From Bin5 sp965242905 (GTDB lineage Bacteria; Chloroflexota; Anaerolineae; Caldilineales; Caldilineaceae): a DNA stretch of 64,000 nucleotides. The position numbers and the translations under genes are program-made. The notes beneath the pieces are model-generated. The model had not been told where the DNA came from. It did not search any database and saw only the letters and a list, made by a program, of their open reading frames with translations. Location of the stretch: NCBI GenBank assembly GCA_965242905.1, contig CBDETM010000002.1:4216001-4280000 (forward strand), given 5' to 3'. Positions 7,862 to 17,282 of this stretch are shown here, in pieces (the stretch's first letter is position 1; each line of letters opens with the position of its first letter).

Positions 7862-9223
7862 ATGCGTGTATTTCTCGACCAGCTGGGTTGCCGGCTCAAC
7901 TTCAGCGAAAACAGCACACTTGCAGGCCGCCTCAGCGCTGCCGGTCATCATATCGTCGCAAGCCCTGAAGACGCCCATGTGATCGTGCTCAACACCTGCG
8001 CCGTCACTGCCCAGGCCGCCCGCAAAAGTCGCCAGGCCGCCCGCCACCTCAACAAACGTAACCCCGATGCCCGTATCGCCATCACCGGCTGTTACGCCAC
8101 CCTCGCTCCCCAGGAGAGCGCCGCTCTTCCCGGCGTCGAGCTGGTCGCAGACAACCAGTCCAAGGAGATGCTGCACTCGCTCCTTGAGCCCTGGAGCACA
8201 GAGTTCTCTGATCCCGAAGATCTGGCCCGCATTCAATCGTACGGTACCCCCTTCGCCACCGCTTCCCCTGACGAGGACGGCGGACGCACACGCGCCTTTG
8301 TCAAAGTCCAGGACGGTTGCCAGAACCGCTGCACGTTCTGCATCGTCACCACCCTGCGCGGCGACAGCCGCAGCCGCACCACTGCCGATGTAGTGCAGGA
8401 AGTCCAGGCACTGGTCCGCAACGGCTACCGCGAAGCCGTGCTCACCGGTGTCCACCTCGGTGCTTTCGGCAGGGACCTTCCCGGGAGCCAGCGCACCGAT
8501 CTCAAGGAGTTGACTGCCGCCATTCTCACCGACACCGACGTCGCCCGCCTGCGCCTCAGCAGCCTGGAACCCTGGGAGCTGGCCGAAGGCTTCTTCGACC
8601 TCTGGCAACGCTGGCCGGGACGTCTCTGCCCCCATCTGCATCTGCCCCTGCAGGCCGGAACGGACGCCCAGTTGCGCCGCATGGCCCGCCGCTGTACTGT
8701 AACGAGCTTCCGCAATCTGGTCGCCGACGCCCGCGCAGCCATCCCCGACCTCATCATTACTACCGACCTGATAGTAGGGTTTCCCGGCGAATCCGAGGCC
8801 GACCATGACGAGGGCCTGCGCTTCGTCGAAGAGATGCGCTTCGCCCACGCCCACATCTTCCCCTTCAGCCCCCGCGCCGGCACGGCCGCCGCCCGATTCG
8901 ACGGTCAGGTGCCAAAGTCGGTCAAGCGAGAACGTTCGCAGCGCATGCACCAGGTCGTCGCTCGCACAGGCCGCCTTGAACGGACCCGATTTATCGGATC
9001 GACGCGCCCCGTTCTCTGGGAGGGCAGCGGCCGGCAACTGACCGATCAGCCCGACTCCCTTCTCTGGAGCGGCCTGACCGACAACTACCTGCGCGTGACG
9101 GCCCAGGCGCCCTCCGGCCTTGACCTCGGCAACCGCATCACCCCCGTCCGCCTGGACCAACTCCACGGCGAAACCCTGTATGGTGTACCCCAGGTGCCAG
9201 ATCCTCGACCTGCGGACATTTAA
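7862..9223 (+). CDS. mtaB: tRNA t6A37 methylthiotransferase MtaB
   Basis: Radical-SAM methylthiotransferase that converts t6A37 to ms2t6A in ANN-decoding tRNAs. The N-terminal UPF0004 domain has the three cluster cysteines C10, C46 and C77. The radical-SAM CxxxCxxC is C153-C157-C160 in DGCQNRCTFC. A TRAM-like RNA-binding tail is at about 375-440. The MRVFLDQLGCRLN start and the CxxxCxxC spacing fit MtaB rather than MiaB or RimO. The length of 453 is normal. Confidence 0.93.
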   Translation: MRVFLDQLGCRLNFSENSTLAGRLSAAGHHIVASPEDAHVIVLNTCAVTAQAARKSRQAARHLNKRNPDARIAITGCYATLAPQESAALPGVELVADNQSKEMLHSLLEPWSTEFSDPEDLARIQSYGTPFATASPDEDGGRTRAFVKVQDGCQNRCTFCIVTTLRGDSRSRTTADVVQEVQALVRNGYREAVLTGVHLGAFGRDLPGSQRTDLKELTAAILTDTDVARLRLSSLEPWELAEGFFDLWQRWPGRLCPHLHLPLQAGTDAQLRRMARRCTVTSFRNLVADARAAIPDLIITTDLIVGFPGESEADHDEGLRFVEEMRFAHAHIFPFSPRAGTAAARFDGQVPKSVKRERSQRMHQVVARTGRLERTRFIGSTRPVLWEGSGRQLTDQPDSLLWSGLTDNYLRVTAQAPSGLDLGNRITPVRLDQLHGETLYGVPQVPDPRPADI

Positions 9224-9276
9224 GGACCCTGTACGCAGAAGTCCCATTTGCCGCGTCAGCCAGCAAGGAGCATCTG

Positions 9277-10671
9277 ATGCCAACGGAATCGTCTGCTGAC
9301 CTGAATCAGACTCCCGTGCCCGAAATTGAGCCGGGCAACCGCCGCGAGCAACTCGGCTGGTACTTCTATGACTGGGCCAATTCAGCATTTTCAACAACTG
9401 TCGGCTCCGTCTTCCTCGGCCCCTACGTCTCGAACCTGGCCGGACAGGCAGCCGGCGCCGATGGGCTGGTCAACGTCCTGGGCATTCCCATGGCGCCCTA
9501 CTCATTCGTCTCTTATTGCATCTCAATTTCCGTCATCCTGCAGGTTCTGTTCCTGCCGGTTCTGGGCGCCATCGCCGACTACTCCAGCCTGCGCAAGAGG
9601 CTGATGCAGATCTTCGCTGTCGCCGGCTCCTGGGCCACCATGTTCATGTTCTTTATAGTCGACCAGACCTGGTGGCTGGGAGGCCTCCTCTTTATCTTCG
9701 CCAATCTCTGCTTCGGCGCAGCCATCGTCTTCTACAATGCCTACCTGCCCGACATCGCCGACCCCGAGGACCGCGACCGCGTCTCCTCTGTGGGCTGGGC
9801 GCTAGGCTACCTCGGGGGCGGCCTGCTTCTGACGCTCAATCTTGCCTTCTTCCTGATGCGTGACACCTTGGGTATCGACAGCGGACTGGCCGTACGCATA
9901 AATCTGTTCTCAAGCGGCCTGTGGTGGTTCGGTTGGTCCTTCGTAACCTGGAGGCTTTTGCGTTCGCGCGACACGGCCAAGTCGCTTCCTCCCGGCGAAA
10001 CATATCTGTCAACCGGTCTCAAACACCTCTGGGAAACCTTCCAGGAGGCCGCCGACTATCCCCACACCGTCCGCTTTCTGATCGCCTATCTGCTGTACAA
10101 CGACGGCATTCAGACCGTATTCGCGGTAGCTGCCGTCTTTGCCGCTGCCCCGCTGGTGCAGGGAGGGCTGGAGATCGAGCAGGACGTGCTGACCATGATA
10201 ATCCTGATGATCCAGTTTGTGGCCTTTGGCGGCGCACTCCTCTTCGGCAGGTTGGCTATGCGCGTCGGAGCAAAAAAAGCGCTGATAATCGGCCTGATCG
10301 TGTGGACTGTCGTTGTAATCTATGCCTACCTGGGACTGCGAGGAGAGAACCGCATCCTGGAGTTCTGGATTTTGGGCGCATTCATTGCCTTGGTGATGGG
10401 AGGCACACAGGCGGTCAGCCGCGGCCTCTTCGCCAACATGATTCCGCAAGGAAAGGAGGCTGAGTTCTTCTCCATCTATGAAGTCAGTGAACGCGGCACC
10501 TCCTGGCTGGGCCCGCTTGCGTTCGGCCTGGTCAACCAGTTCACAGGCAGTCTGCGTCCCGCAATTGTCTCGGTTATTCTATTCTTCGTGGTGGGCTTGG
10601 CGCTGCTGCTGAGAGTGGATGTCCGCCGGGCCATCGCCGAATCGGGCAACAAACCCCCGGCAATTGTCTGA
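9277..10671 (+). CDS. MFS transporter, UMF1/Atg22-like family
   Basis: A 464-residue polytopic membrane protein with about 12 hydrophobic segments. The N-terminal signature QLGWYFYDWANSAFSTT is typical of the UMF1 (vacuolar effluxer Atg22-like) branch of the major facilitator superfamily; VMGGTQAVSRGLFANMIP is also conserved there. The substrate is unknown, though amino acid efflux is proposed for the eukaryotic relative. It has a strong ribosome site (AAGGAG 8 nt before ATG) and follows mtaB by 53 nt, so the two may be cotranscribed. Confidence 0.9.
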   Translation: MPTESSADLNQTPVPEIEPGNRREQLGWYFYDWANSAFSTTVGSVFLGPYVSNLAGQAAGADGLVNVLGIPMAPYSFVSYCISISVILQVLFLPVLGAIADYSSLRKRLMQIFAVAGSWATMFMFFIVDQTWWLGGLLFIFANLCFGAAIVFYNAYLPDIADPEDRDRVSSVGWALGYLGGGLLLTLNLAFFLMRDTLGIDSGLAVRINLFSSGLWWFGWSFVTWRLLRSRDTAKSLPPGETYLSTGLKHLWETFQEAADYPHTVRFLIAYLLYNDGIQTVFAVAAVFAAAPLVQGGLEIEQDVLTMIILMIQFVAFGGALLFGRLAMRVGAKKALIIGLIVWTVVVIYAYLGLRGENRILEFWILGAFIALVMGGTQAVSRGLFANMIPQGKEAEFFSIYEVSERGTSWLGPLAFGLVNQFTGSLRPAIVSVILFFVVGLALLLRVDVRRAIAESGNKPPAIV

Positions 10672-10693
10672 ACCTTCTCAATACTGTGCCATT

Positions 10694-12673
10694 CTACAGG
10701 TCCCACTCGTAGACGTTCCCTGTTCGGGCATCGATAACGACCGTCTGGCCGTCCTCCAGTTCATCCCATTCTCCCTTCGCCTGCAGGATCGCTGGGATTC
10801 CCAACTCCACCGCCGCCAGCGCCGCTATACTGTCGGGCGCCGATTCCGCGGTGATTAATCCACCTGCATGATAGACCAGGTCCATACTTACGTGGTTCAG
10901 CTCCTCCGCCACCAGGATGTCCTGCGTCGTCATCATCCTGTCCTGCAACGCCTGTTCAAGCGGGTCCTGTCCCGGCTTTAGCCGCACTACGCGCCCGCTC
11001 ATGCGTCGGTTGCCCACGCCCTGACCATGCATCAGCACCCTGGCGATGCGCCGCACCGTCATCAGATTCGTTTCTCCCGGCACGCCGCCAACCACACCGC
11101 CTGTCACCACCGTAACATCGCCCTGCTGGACGAATCCGGCCCGCAGTGCAATGCGCACCGCGTCCTCCAGCATCTCGTCGATGGTGTTCATGCGCTGGCC
11201 CATCAACGGGAATACACCCCAGTATAAGGCCAGCTGGCGGTAAACCAGGTGACTGGGCGTCACCGCGATGATGGGGACCGACGGGCGGAACCGCGCCAGC
11301 TTCTTGGCCGTCGCCCCCCTTGCCGTCGGCGCGATAATTGCCGCCGCGCCAACGTCCTCCGCCGTTGCGACAGTGGCTTGGCTGACAGCTTCGGCTACCG
11401 ATGGCGCGCCCCCCGAGCTCTTGTCCGTCCCCTGCTCCGAACTGTCCGCCACCGTGCCGAAGAAGCCGTCCACCGCCTGCTGCGAGGGCCGGTAGTGCGG
11501 TTGGGTAACACTTCGCACTCGCTCCGCCTCTTTGGCAATATTTGCCATCGTCTGGACCGTCTGAACCGGATAGTTGCCCGCGGCTGTCTCCCCGGAGAGC
11601 ATGATGGCATCGCTCCCATCCAGCACGGCATTCGCAACGTCGCTGGCTTCGGCACGCGTCGGACGCGGGTTGCGAATCATCGATTCCAGCATCTGCGTTG
11701 CCGTGATCACCGGCTTATCAGTGCCGATACAACGGGCGATGATCATCTTCTGAATCATCGGCACTGCCTCCGGGCTGGTCTCGATGCCCAAATCCCCCCT
11801 TGCCACCATCAGGCCGTCCGATGCCTGGATGATCTCCTCGATGTTCTCCACCGCTTCAGGCTTTTCAATCTTGGAGATGATCGGCGTGGCCCGTCCCAGG
11901 GGCGCCCGGCTCTGCACCACCTTTCGCAGCGCCTGGACGTCGGCTGCCGTGCGCACAAAGCTGAGCGCGATCCAGTCGGCCTGATGTTCCAGAGCGAAAT
12001 CGACGTCGACACGGTCCTTCTCGGTCATCGAAGGAACGGTCAACTTGGTCTGAGGAAGGTTCATTCCCTTGCGATCCTGCAAAACGCCCCCGACGATTAC
12101 CCGCGTTCGCACCGTCGTCTCGGTCGCTTCAATTACCTCCAGTTCAAGCAAACCGTCATCCAGCAGAATCCGTTCTTGCGTCTCTCCCGCTGACTGCACC
12201 GACGATTCGCGCCGGCCCTCCTCGATACTGGCCGGGACCTCCTTATTCTGGATCGGCACGCGCCCAGGTTCGCCGACAATCTCTTCGGTGGTGAGTATCA
12301 ACTCCTCACCGGCTGTCAGCGGGACGCCCCCTGGCTGCATTTCGCCCACACGCAGTTTCGGTCCCTGCAGATCAACCAGAATCGCTACCGGCCGGTTGCG
12401 CTCCTGGGCAATCTCACGAATCGTGTGGATATTGCGAGCGTGAAAATCGTGGTCCCCGTGACTCATGTTGATACGAGCTACGTTCATGCCCGCGTCGATC
12501 AGTTGCGCCAGAACTTCGGGATCGGTACTGGTCGGCCCAATAGTACAGACAATCTTGACCCGCAACATGCGCGAACTCCAGTCGCTGGTGGCCGGTTGCT
12601 GACGACCTCTAAACCCAGGGGACTCTACGCTGCTATCCTCCGCCGCCCCCTCGACAGCCGGCGGCGGCTCCAT
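10694..12673 (-). CDS. pyk: Pyruvate kinase with extra C-terminal PEP-utilizer-like domain
   Basis: Transfers phosphate from PEP to ADP in the last step of glycolysis. Motifs: VKIVCTIGPTS, NVARINMSHGDH, ILVDLQGPKLRVGE, FVRTAADV, ISKIEKPEAVENIEEI, VARGDLGIE, TATQMLESM, SGETAAGNYP. The C-terminal ~110 residues (RRMSGRVVRL... AVELGIPAIL) match the PEP-utilizer swivel domain seen in Bacillus-type pyruvate kinases, without its phosphorylatable His. The ATG at 12673 is chosen because AAGAGAG sits 5 nt before it; a GTG at 12688 in the same frame overlaps the stop of the DUF3048 gene. Both leave about 35-40 extra residues before the canonical start at LRVKIV, where an internal ATG (about 12568) is a third option. 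Confidence 0.95.
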   Translation of the reverse strand: MEPPPAVEGAAEDSSVESPGFRGRQQPATSDWSSRMLRVKIVCTIGPTSTDPEVLAQLIDAGMNVARINMSHGDHDFHARNIHTIREIAQERNRPVAILVDLQGPKLRVGEMQPGGVPLTAGEELILTTEEIVGEPGRVPIQNKEVPASIEEGRRESSVQSAGETQERILLDDGLLELEVIEATETTVRTRVIVGGVLQDRKGMNLPQTKLTVPSMTEKDRVDVDFALEHQADWIALSFVRTAADVQALRKVVQSRAPLGRATPIISKIEKPEAVENIEEIIQASDGLMVARGDLGIETSPEAVPMIQKMIIARCIGTDKPVITATQMLESMIRNPRPTRAEASDVANAVLDGSDAIMLSGETAAGNYPVQTVQTMANIAKEAERVRSVTQPHYRPSQQAVDGFFGTVADSSEQGTDKSSGGAPSVAEAVSQATVATAEDVGAAAIIAPTARGATAKKLARFRPSVPIIAVTPSHLVYRQLALYWGVFPLMGQRMNTIDEMLEDAVRIALRAGFVQQGDVTVVTGGVVGGVPGETNLMTVRRIARVLMHGQGVGNRRMSGRVVRLKPGQDPLEQALQDRMMTTQDILVAEELNHVSMDLVYHAGGLITAESAPDSIAALAAVELGIPAILQAKGEWDELEDGQTVVIDARTGNVYEWDL

Positions 12674-12687
12674 TACAACTCTCTTCA

Positions 12688-13902
12688 CTATTGGTAACTG
12701 ATTCTGTCACTCGTGCGCACGACCTGTATCCACGTACGGCCCGGCTTCAGTGTAATCGGCTGCTCGCCCGGACCGAGCCAGCGCGGTGGGCTCTGGTCGT
12801 TAGCGCGCCAGGTCCCTTCGTAGACCTTGCCGTCCCGGAATACCCGCAGATCCCCAAACCCGTAGAGATTGATCTTCACACTGAGCGTACCCAGACTGTC
12901 CTCAACGATGTTGGTCAGTTCGTGTTCCGCAAAGACGACAATCACATTGTCGCTGCTGATCTGCTGCCCCGTGGCCTGGTCCATGTGCACTGCGCCGCTC
13001 TGGTAACGCAGGTACCGGCCGCTGGACCCGTCGTAGCGCCACTCGACACCGTTATTCTCAGGGTAAGGAATACGAACAATCGTCGCCTCACCTGCCCAAA
13101 AATCCTGTGGCGTTCCACTGAATGAGAAGCTCGCTCTCTCCACCGGCCGCGGGCTGTTCTTCTGCCCTTCCAGCCACGGACTGAAAATCTCAAGGCAGTA
13201 GGGCAGCAGCGGCGACACGTCGCAAGTCCTCGCCATGTCGATCATCCACCGCCGCACCCTGTCGACGCTCGTCCGCAAGCGCGTGCGATAGTTGTTGCCC
13301 ACGCTGTAGAAATAGGTAAGGCTCTCCGGGTCTTCCGAATCCGCGTCCAGATAAGGGAACCCGACCTCGTTCTTCAGGAGATAGCGGATACCGTCGCTGC
13401 CTCCGGAGCAAGCCAGAATGCCGTCGAACATGTACGTGGTATGGATATTGGGCCACCGTGCGCTGCGCACCGGCCCGATCTCCTTGGCTGGGATGCTCTG
13501 AAACATGCTGGTCAGCCGGGTCAGATGGAAACCGTCAACGATATACTCGTAGGTCACGTCCGCCTCGTTCAGCCCGTAATGGGCCGCACGGCTGTCAACG
13601 TCATTGTTGAGGCAGACGAGTATCGGTGTCTCCTGCAGCAAAGTCGGATCGGCCAGGGGCAGCCCGGTGTAGCGCGCCGCGCCCCCCGGTACCGGCGTAG
13701 CGGTTGCCTGCACGCTCTCCGCACTGGCGCCTGTACTCTCTGAAGCGCTGGCCGGAGGAGGGGTGGCAGTCTCGGCAGCCTGCTCCATTGCAGCCGGCTC
13801 TGCCGTCTTTGTCGGCGTTGGCGTCGCTCCCCCTTCGCCCCCGGCGCAGGCTGAAAGGGAAAGCAGGAAAAGCAGGACGAGTGAGACGGCTTTCAGATTC
13901 AT
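12688..13902 (-). CDS. DUF3048 lipoprotein
   Basis: A 404-residue secreted lipoprotein from the ATG at 13902, which places the hydrophobic leader MNLKAVSLVLLFLLSLSAC at the N-terminus with the lipobox LSAC. A Thr/Pro/Glu/Ala linker follows (GGATPTPTKTAEPAA). The DUF3048 domain is recognised by CLNNDVDSRAAHYGLNEAD, VTYEYIVDGFHLTRL and IGPVRSARWPNIH. YerB of Bacillus belongs to this family; its function is not settled. The stop codon overlaps a GTG in the pyk frame (TAGTG), so the two genes are probably translationally coupled. An upstream in-frame start at 14016 would bury the signal peptide, so it was rejected. Confidence 0.88.
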   Translation of the reverse strand: MNLKAVSLVLLFLLSLSACAGGEGGATPTPTKTAEPAAMEQAAETATPPPASASESTGASAESVQATATPVPGGAARYTGLPLADPTLLQETPILVCLNNDVDSRAAHYGLNEADVTYEYIVDGFHLTRLTSMFQSIPAKEIGPVRSARWPNIHTTYMFDGILACSGGSDGIRYLLKNEVGFPYLDADSEDPESLTYFYSVGNNYRTRLRTSVDRVRRWMIDMARTCDVSPLLPYCLEIFSPWLEGQKNSPRPVERASFSFSGTPQDFWAGEATIVRIPYPENNGVEWRYDGSSGRYLRYQSGAVHMDQATGQQISSDNVIVVFAEHELTNIVEDSLGTLSVKINLYGFGDLRVFRDGKVYEGTWRANDQSPPRWLGPGEQPITLKPGRTWIQVVRTSDRISYQ

Positions 13903-14276
13903 TCTTGTTCCAGAGGGGGATTGTAGGTGGATAGGGTCCTGTCTCTCAGCCGCAGCCGTTTCTCCAGGGCGAAGGCCGCGCCGAGTCGTCAGAGGGAGAA
14001 ATGACCTGAGTTTCAAAGTCTTCCTTCTGTTCTGGGCAGTGAGTTGGGGTAGGCGAATTCAACGATAAAAGGCGGCCGCTCCAATAGTCGATAGTATACT
14101 ACACGCGCACAGATCCACTATTATCCGGCCGCCATGTTCTTGCACCTCCATCCCCTCCGACTGTCGGAATCTGCCGCCTCACCATCGCTTCTCAACTGTC
14201 CCCGTTCAGCCCTCTATCCGGCCACCAGGCCTCTGCCCACAGGTGCACTTGGGCAATTTGCTCGGCCCGCCCCTCG
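13903..14276. other. Intergenic region
   Basis: This gap lies between the DUF3048 gene, which starts here and runs leftward, and the stop of the FAD/Fe-S gene. It should hold the promoter of the DUF3048-pyk unit. On the minus strand a TATACT hexamer occurs in TAGTATACTATCG (about 14089-14101), but no convincing -35 lies 16-18 nt before it. Nothing else is recognised. Confidence 0.4.
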
Positions 14277-17264
14277 TCATAGCAAAGCCGCCAGCAGCGA
14301 TACCGGCGACTGCGGCTGTACCCCCGTAAAATGCTTGATCTGCTGGCGGCAAGAAAATCCGGGGCTGACCAGCGCCTCGTTCTCCCCCAGGTCGCGTGCG
14401 GCCGGCAGCAATCGGCGTTCCCCGATCAACTTCGAAACATCATAGTGCTCATATCCGAATAGTCCCGCCAGCCCGCAGCACCCGCTGTCCAGTACGGTTA
14501 CGTCGCAATCGGGTATGGCCCCAAGCAGCCGCTGCAGGGGTTGCATGCCCACAAGGGCCTTCTGATGGCAGTGCCCGTGAACCAGTACCCGTGACGGGCC
14601 TGAATTGGTCGGCTTCATGCGCGGCCCGGCCCACTCCTCAACCAGTTGGCACGCAGCCGCCACCTTGCTTGCGTCCTCCTGCGCCGCGCCTCGCAGCAAC
14701 CGCGGATGGTCGTCCTGCACCGCCGAATAGCAGCTCGGTTCACAAAAAAGAATCGGAACGCCGTCTTCAGCCAGCGGGACCAGCGCCGAGGTTGTCGCCG
14801 CCGCCTGCCGTGCAGCCGCATCCAGAAAACCCTTCGATATCAGCGGCCGGCCGCAGCAGACCTGCGGTGCAACCGTAACCGCAGCGCCGCAGCGCTCCAG
14901 CACGGTAACCGCGTCGGCCAGTTGTTCCGGTTCATAGTAATTGTTGAACGTGTCCGCGAACAGCGCCACCGTCGACCCGTCAGACTGCCCATCAGCCCTG
15001 CCCCCGCGCCAGCTCTGCGTGAACGGTCTTCCGCTGAACGCCGGCAAAGGCCGCCGTCGGTCCAGTCCAAACACGGTCTCGTTCACCCGTCGAACCGGCC
15101 CCGACCCGGCCAGCCAGTTCGAAAGCGGCGCCAGCCGGCTCCCCCAACGCGCAATGCCATCAGCCCTCGATAGCACCCGATCCTTGAACGGCGCCCCATG
15201 CCGCGAGTGATACTGGTGCAGAAACTCACTCTTAAGGCGCGCCATGTCCACGCCGGTGGGGCACTCCCGCTTGCACGCCTTGCACTCCAGGCACAGATCG
15301 AGGACCGGAAGCAGCTCCTCATCACCGAAACCGGTCGCCTCCAGGCCGCCCGAAAGCGCCAGACGCAGGGCGTTGGCACGGCCACGCGTGCTGTCAATCT
15401 CATTGCGCGTAGCCATGTAGGAAGGGCACATCGTGCCCGTGAGAGTCTTGCGGCAGGCTCCCACCCCCGTGCACTGTTCCGTCGCCCGCAAAAGTCCGCC
15501 AAAGTCGGAAAAGTCGAACCCGGTGGCGTACTCCTGTCCGCCTTCACGCTCTCCGGAACCGGCCCAATCTGAGTCGGGCGAGGTCCCGTCACTGCGTTCC
15601 TGCTCCCAAAAGTCCGCCTGCCCGACAGCCGGTTCAAAGCGCAGGTTCGACGTTAAGGCAGGTGCGTGGACGATCTTGCCGGGATTGAGCAAATTGCCCG
15701 GGTCGAACGCCGCCTTGACCTCGCAGAAAGCGTTGTAGAGCACCGGGCCGAACATCTTCTCCTGAAACGGCGCCCGCACCAGCCCGTCGCCGTGCTCGCC
15801 CGAAAGCGCGCCCCCGTACTCCAGCACCAGGTCGGCCACCTCCCCTGCGATCGCCTCGAAGCGCTGCACCCCCTGCGCGCTCTTCAGATTGATGACCGGA
15901 CGAATGTGCAGCAGCCCGACCGATGCATGCGCATAGAAGCCGGCCTGCGTATCGTATTTCGCCAGAATCCTCTGAAAATTCTCGATATAATCGTGCAGGC
16001 GTTCGGGCGGCACCGCCGTATCCTCGACGAACGAGATCGCCTTGGCGTCCCCGGTCTCCGACATCGTCAGCCCCAGCGCGGCGCGGCGCAATTCCCAGAT
16101 GCGTGCCTGCTCCGCAGCCTCTATCGCCCGATAAATGGTTTCACCCAGCCCGTGCGCTCCCAGGTCTGCCTCCAGGCGCCCGACCTTGTCCTCCAGCTCT
16201 TCGCCCGACTCGCCGAAAAACTCAACCAGCAACACGGCCCCGGGGTCGCCCTGGATGAACCCGCGCAACGGCGCGTACTCGATCCGCCCGCGCGTCTTGT
16301 CCAGCATGAATCGGTCTATCAGCTCCACCGCAGACGGACCGTGTTCCAGGATTACCGGTGTAGCGCGCATCGCCTCCAGCAAATCAGTGAACTCTACGCT
16401 GCACAGGGCGCGGCGCGGCGGCAACGGCGCCAGCCGCATCCTTGCCGCCACCGTCAGCGCGAGTGTACCTTCGGAGCCGACCAGAATCCGGGCCAGATTG
16501 AACGCTTCTCGGGGCCTCCCATCCTCTTCGACGGGAGTGAACTCGTCCAGATTGTACCCGCCCACTCTGCGCAGAATACGCGGATACCTCTGCCGGATCT
16601 CCGCCTCCAGTTCACTGCCCAGCCGCTGCACAGTCCTGTAGGCTTCGCCCTCCAGGTCCTGTTGCGCCAGCTTCGAACGCAGCTCCTCCTCTGAAATCGG
16701 GCCCAGGCTCGCCCTGCTGCCGTCGCAGAAAACGACGTCGACCGCTTCAACGTAGTCGATCGTCTTGCCGTATATGATCGAGCGCGTACCCGCCGAGTTG
16801 TTGGCGATCATCCCGCCGATCGTGGCCCGGTTTGACGTTGAAAGGTCTAAGGGAAGGTGCAGTCCATGCGGCTTGAGCAAGGCATTCAGTTCATCCAGCA
16901 CGATCCCGGGCTCGACCGTGACCGTCGCGCCCACCGTGTCCAGGTCAAGCACACGGTTCATGTAGCGCGAGAAATCCAGCGACAGGCCCGCCCCTATCGC
17001 CTGTCCGGCCTGCGAGGTCCCACCCCCGCGCGCCGTGATCGAGACGCCGTGCTGCCGGCAAATGCGCACCACCTCCGCGACGTCCTCTCGGCTTCGCGGA
17101 GTCACCACGCCCAGGGGGACGATCTGGTAGACGCTCGCGTCCGTCGCGTGCATCGCCCGGCTGGCGCCGTCAAAGTGGACCTCGCCGGCAACCGCTGCGC
17201 GCAAACTGCGAGCCAGTCTCTGGACGTCAACTTGGCTCGTTACCTGACTGTCTTGTTGGGGCAT
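14277..17264 (-). CDS. FAD-linked 2-hydroxyacid dehydrogenase fused to Fe-S (CCG-domain) oxidoreductase
   Basis: A 995-residue fusion of the YdiJ/D-lactate dehydrogenase type. The N-terminal FAD-binding PCMH domain contains GGGTSQAGQAIGAGLSLDFS and IGGMIANNSAGTRSI. The FAD-oxidase C domain includes HASVGLLHIRPV and GGALSGEHGDGL. Next come ferredoxin-like clusters: CTGVGACRKTLTGTMCP near 596 and CLECKACKRECPTG near 655. Two CCG domains finish the protein (VCCGRPLISKGF near 805, SGCCGLAGLFGYE near 931). These enzymes oxidise D-lactate, glycolate or D-2-hydroxyglutarate and pass electrons to the membrane. Being last in an operon with a glyoxylate aminotransferase makes glycolate-like substrates attractive, but that is inference. 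Confidence 0.92.
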   Translation of the reverse strand: MPQQDSQVTSQVDVQRLARSLRAAVAGEVHFDGASRAMHATDASVYQIVPLGVVTPRSREDVAEVVRICRQHGVSITARGGGTSQAGQAIGAGLSLDFSRYMNRVLDLDTVGATVTVEPGIVLDELNALLKPHGLHLPLDLSTSNRATIGGMIANNSAGTRSIIYGKTIDYVEAVDVVFCDGSRASLGPISEEELRSKLAQQDLEGEAYRTVQRLGSELEAEIRQRYPRILRRVGGYNLDEFTPVEEDGRPREAFNLARILVGSEGTLALTVAARMRLAPLPPRRALCSVEFTDLLEAMRATPVILEHGPSAVELIDRFMLDKTRGRIEYAPLRGFIQGDPGAVLLVEFFGESGEELEDKVGRLEADLGAHGLGETIYRAIEAAEQARIWELRRAALGLTMSETGDAKAISFVEDTAVPPERLHDYIENFQRILAKYDTQAGFYAHASVGLLHIRPVINLKSAQGVQRFEAIAGEVADLVLEYGGALSGEHGDGLVRAPFQEKMFGPVLYNAFCEVKAAFDPGNLLNPGKIVHAPALTSNLRFEPAVGQADFWEQERSDGTSPDSDWAGSGEREGGQEYATGFDFSDFGGLLRATEQCTGVGACRKTLTGTMCPSYMATRNEIDSTRGRANALRLALSGGLEATGFGDEELLPVLDLCLECKACKRECPTGVDMARLKSEFLHQYHSRHGAPFKDRVLSRADGIARWGSRLAPLSNWLAGSGPVRRVNETVFGLDRRRPLPAFSGRPFTQSWRGGRADGQSDGSTVALFADTFNNYYEPEQLADAVTVLERCGAAVTVAPQVCCGRPLISKGFLDAAARQAAATTSALVPLAEDGVPILFCEPSCYSAVQDDHPRLLRGAAQEDASKVAAACQLVEEWAGPRMKPTNSGPSRVLVHGHCHQKALVGMQPLQRLLGAIPDCDVTVLDSGCCGLAGLFGYEHYDVSKLIGERRLLPAARDLGENEALVSPGFSCRQQIKHFTGVQPQSPVSLLAALL

Positions 17265-17282
17265 CGTAAGAGGGAAGATGCG

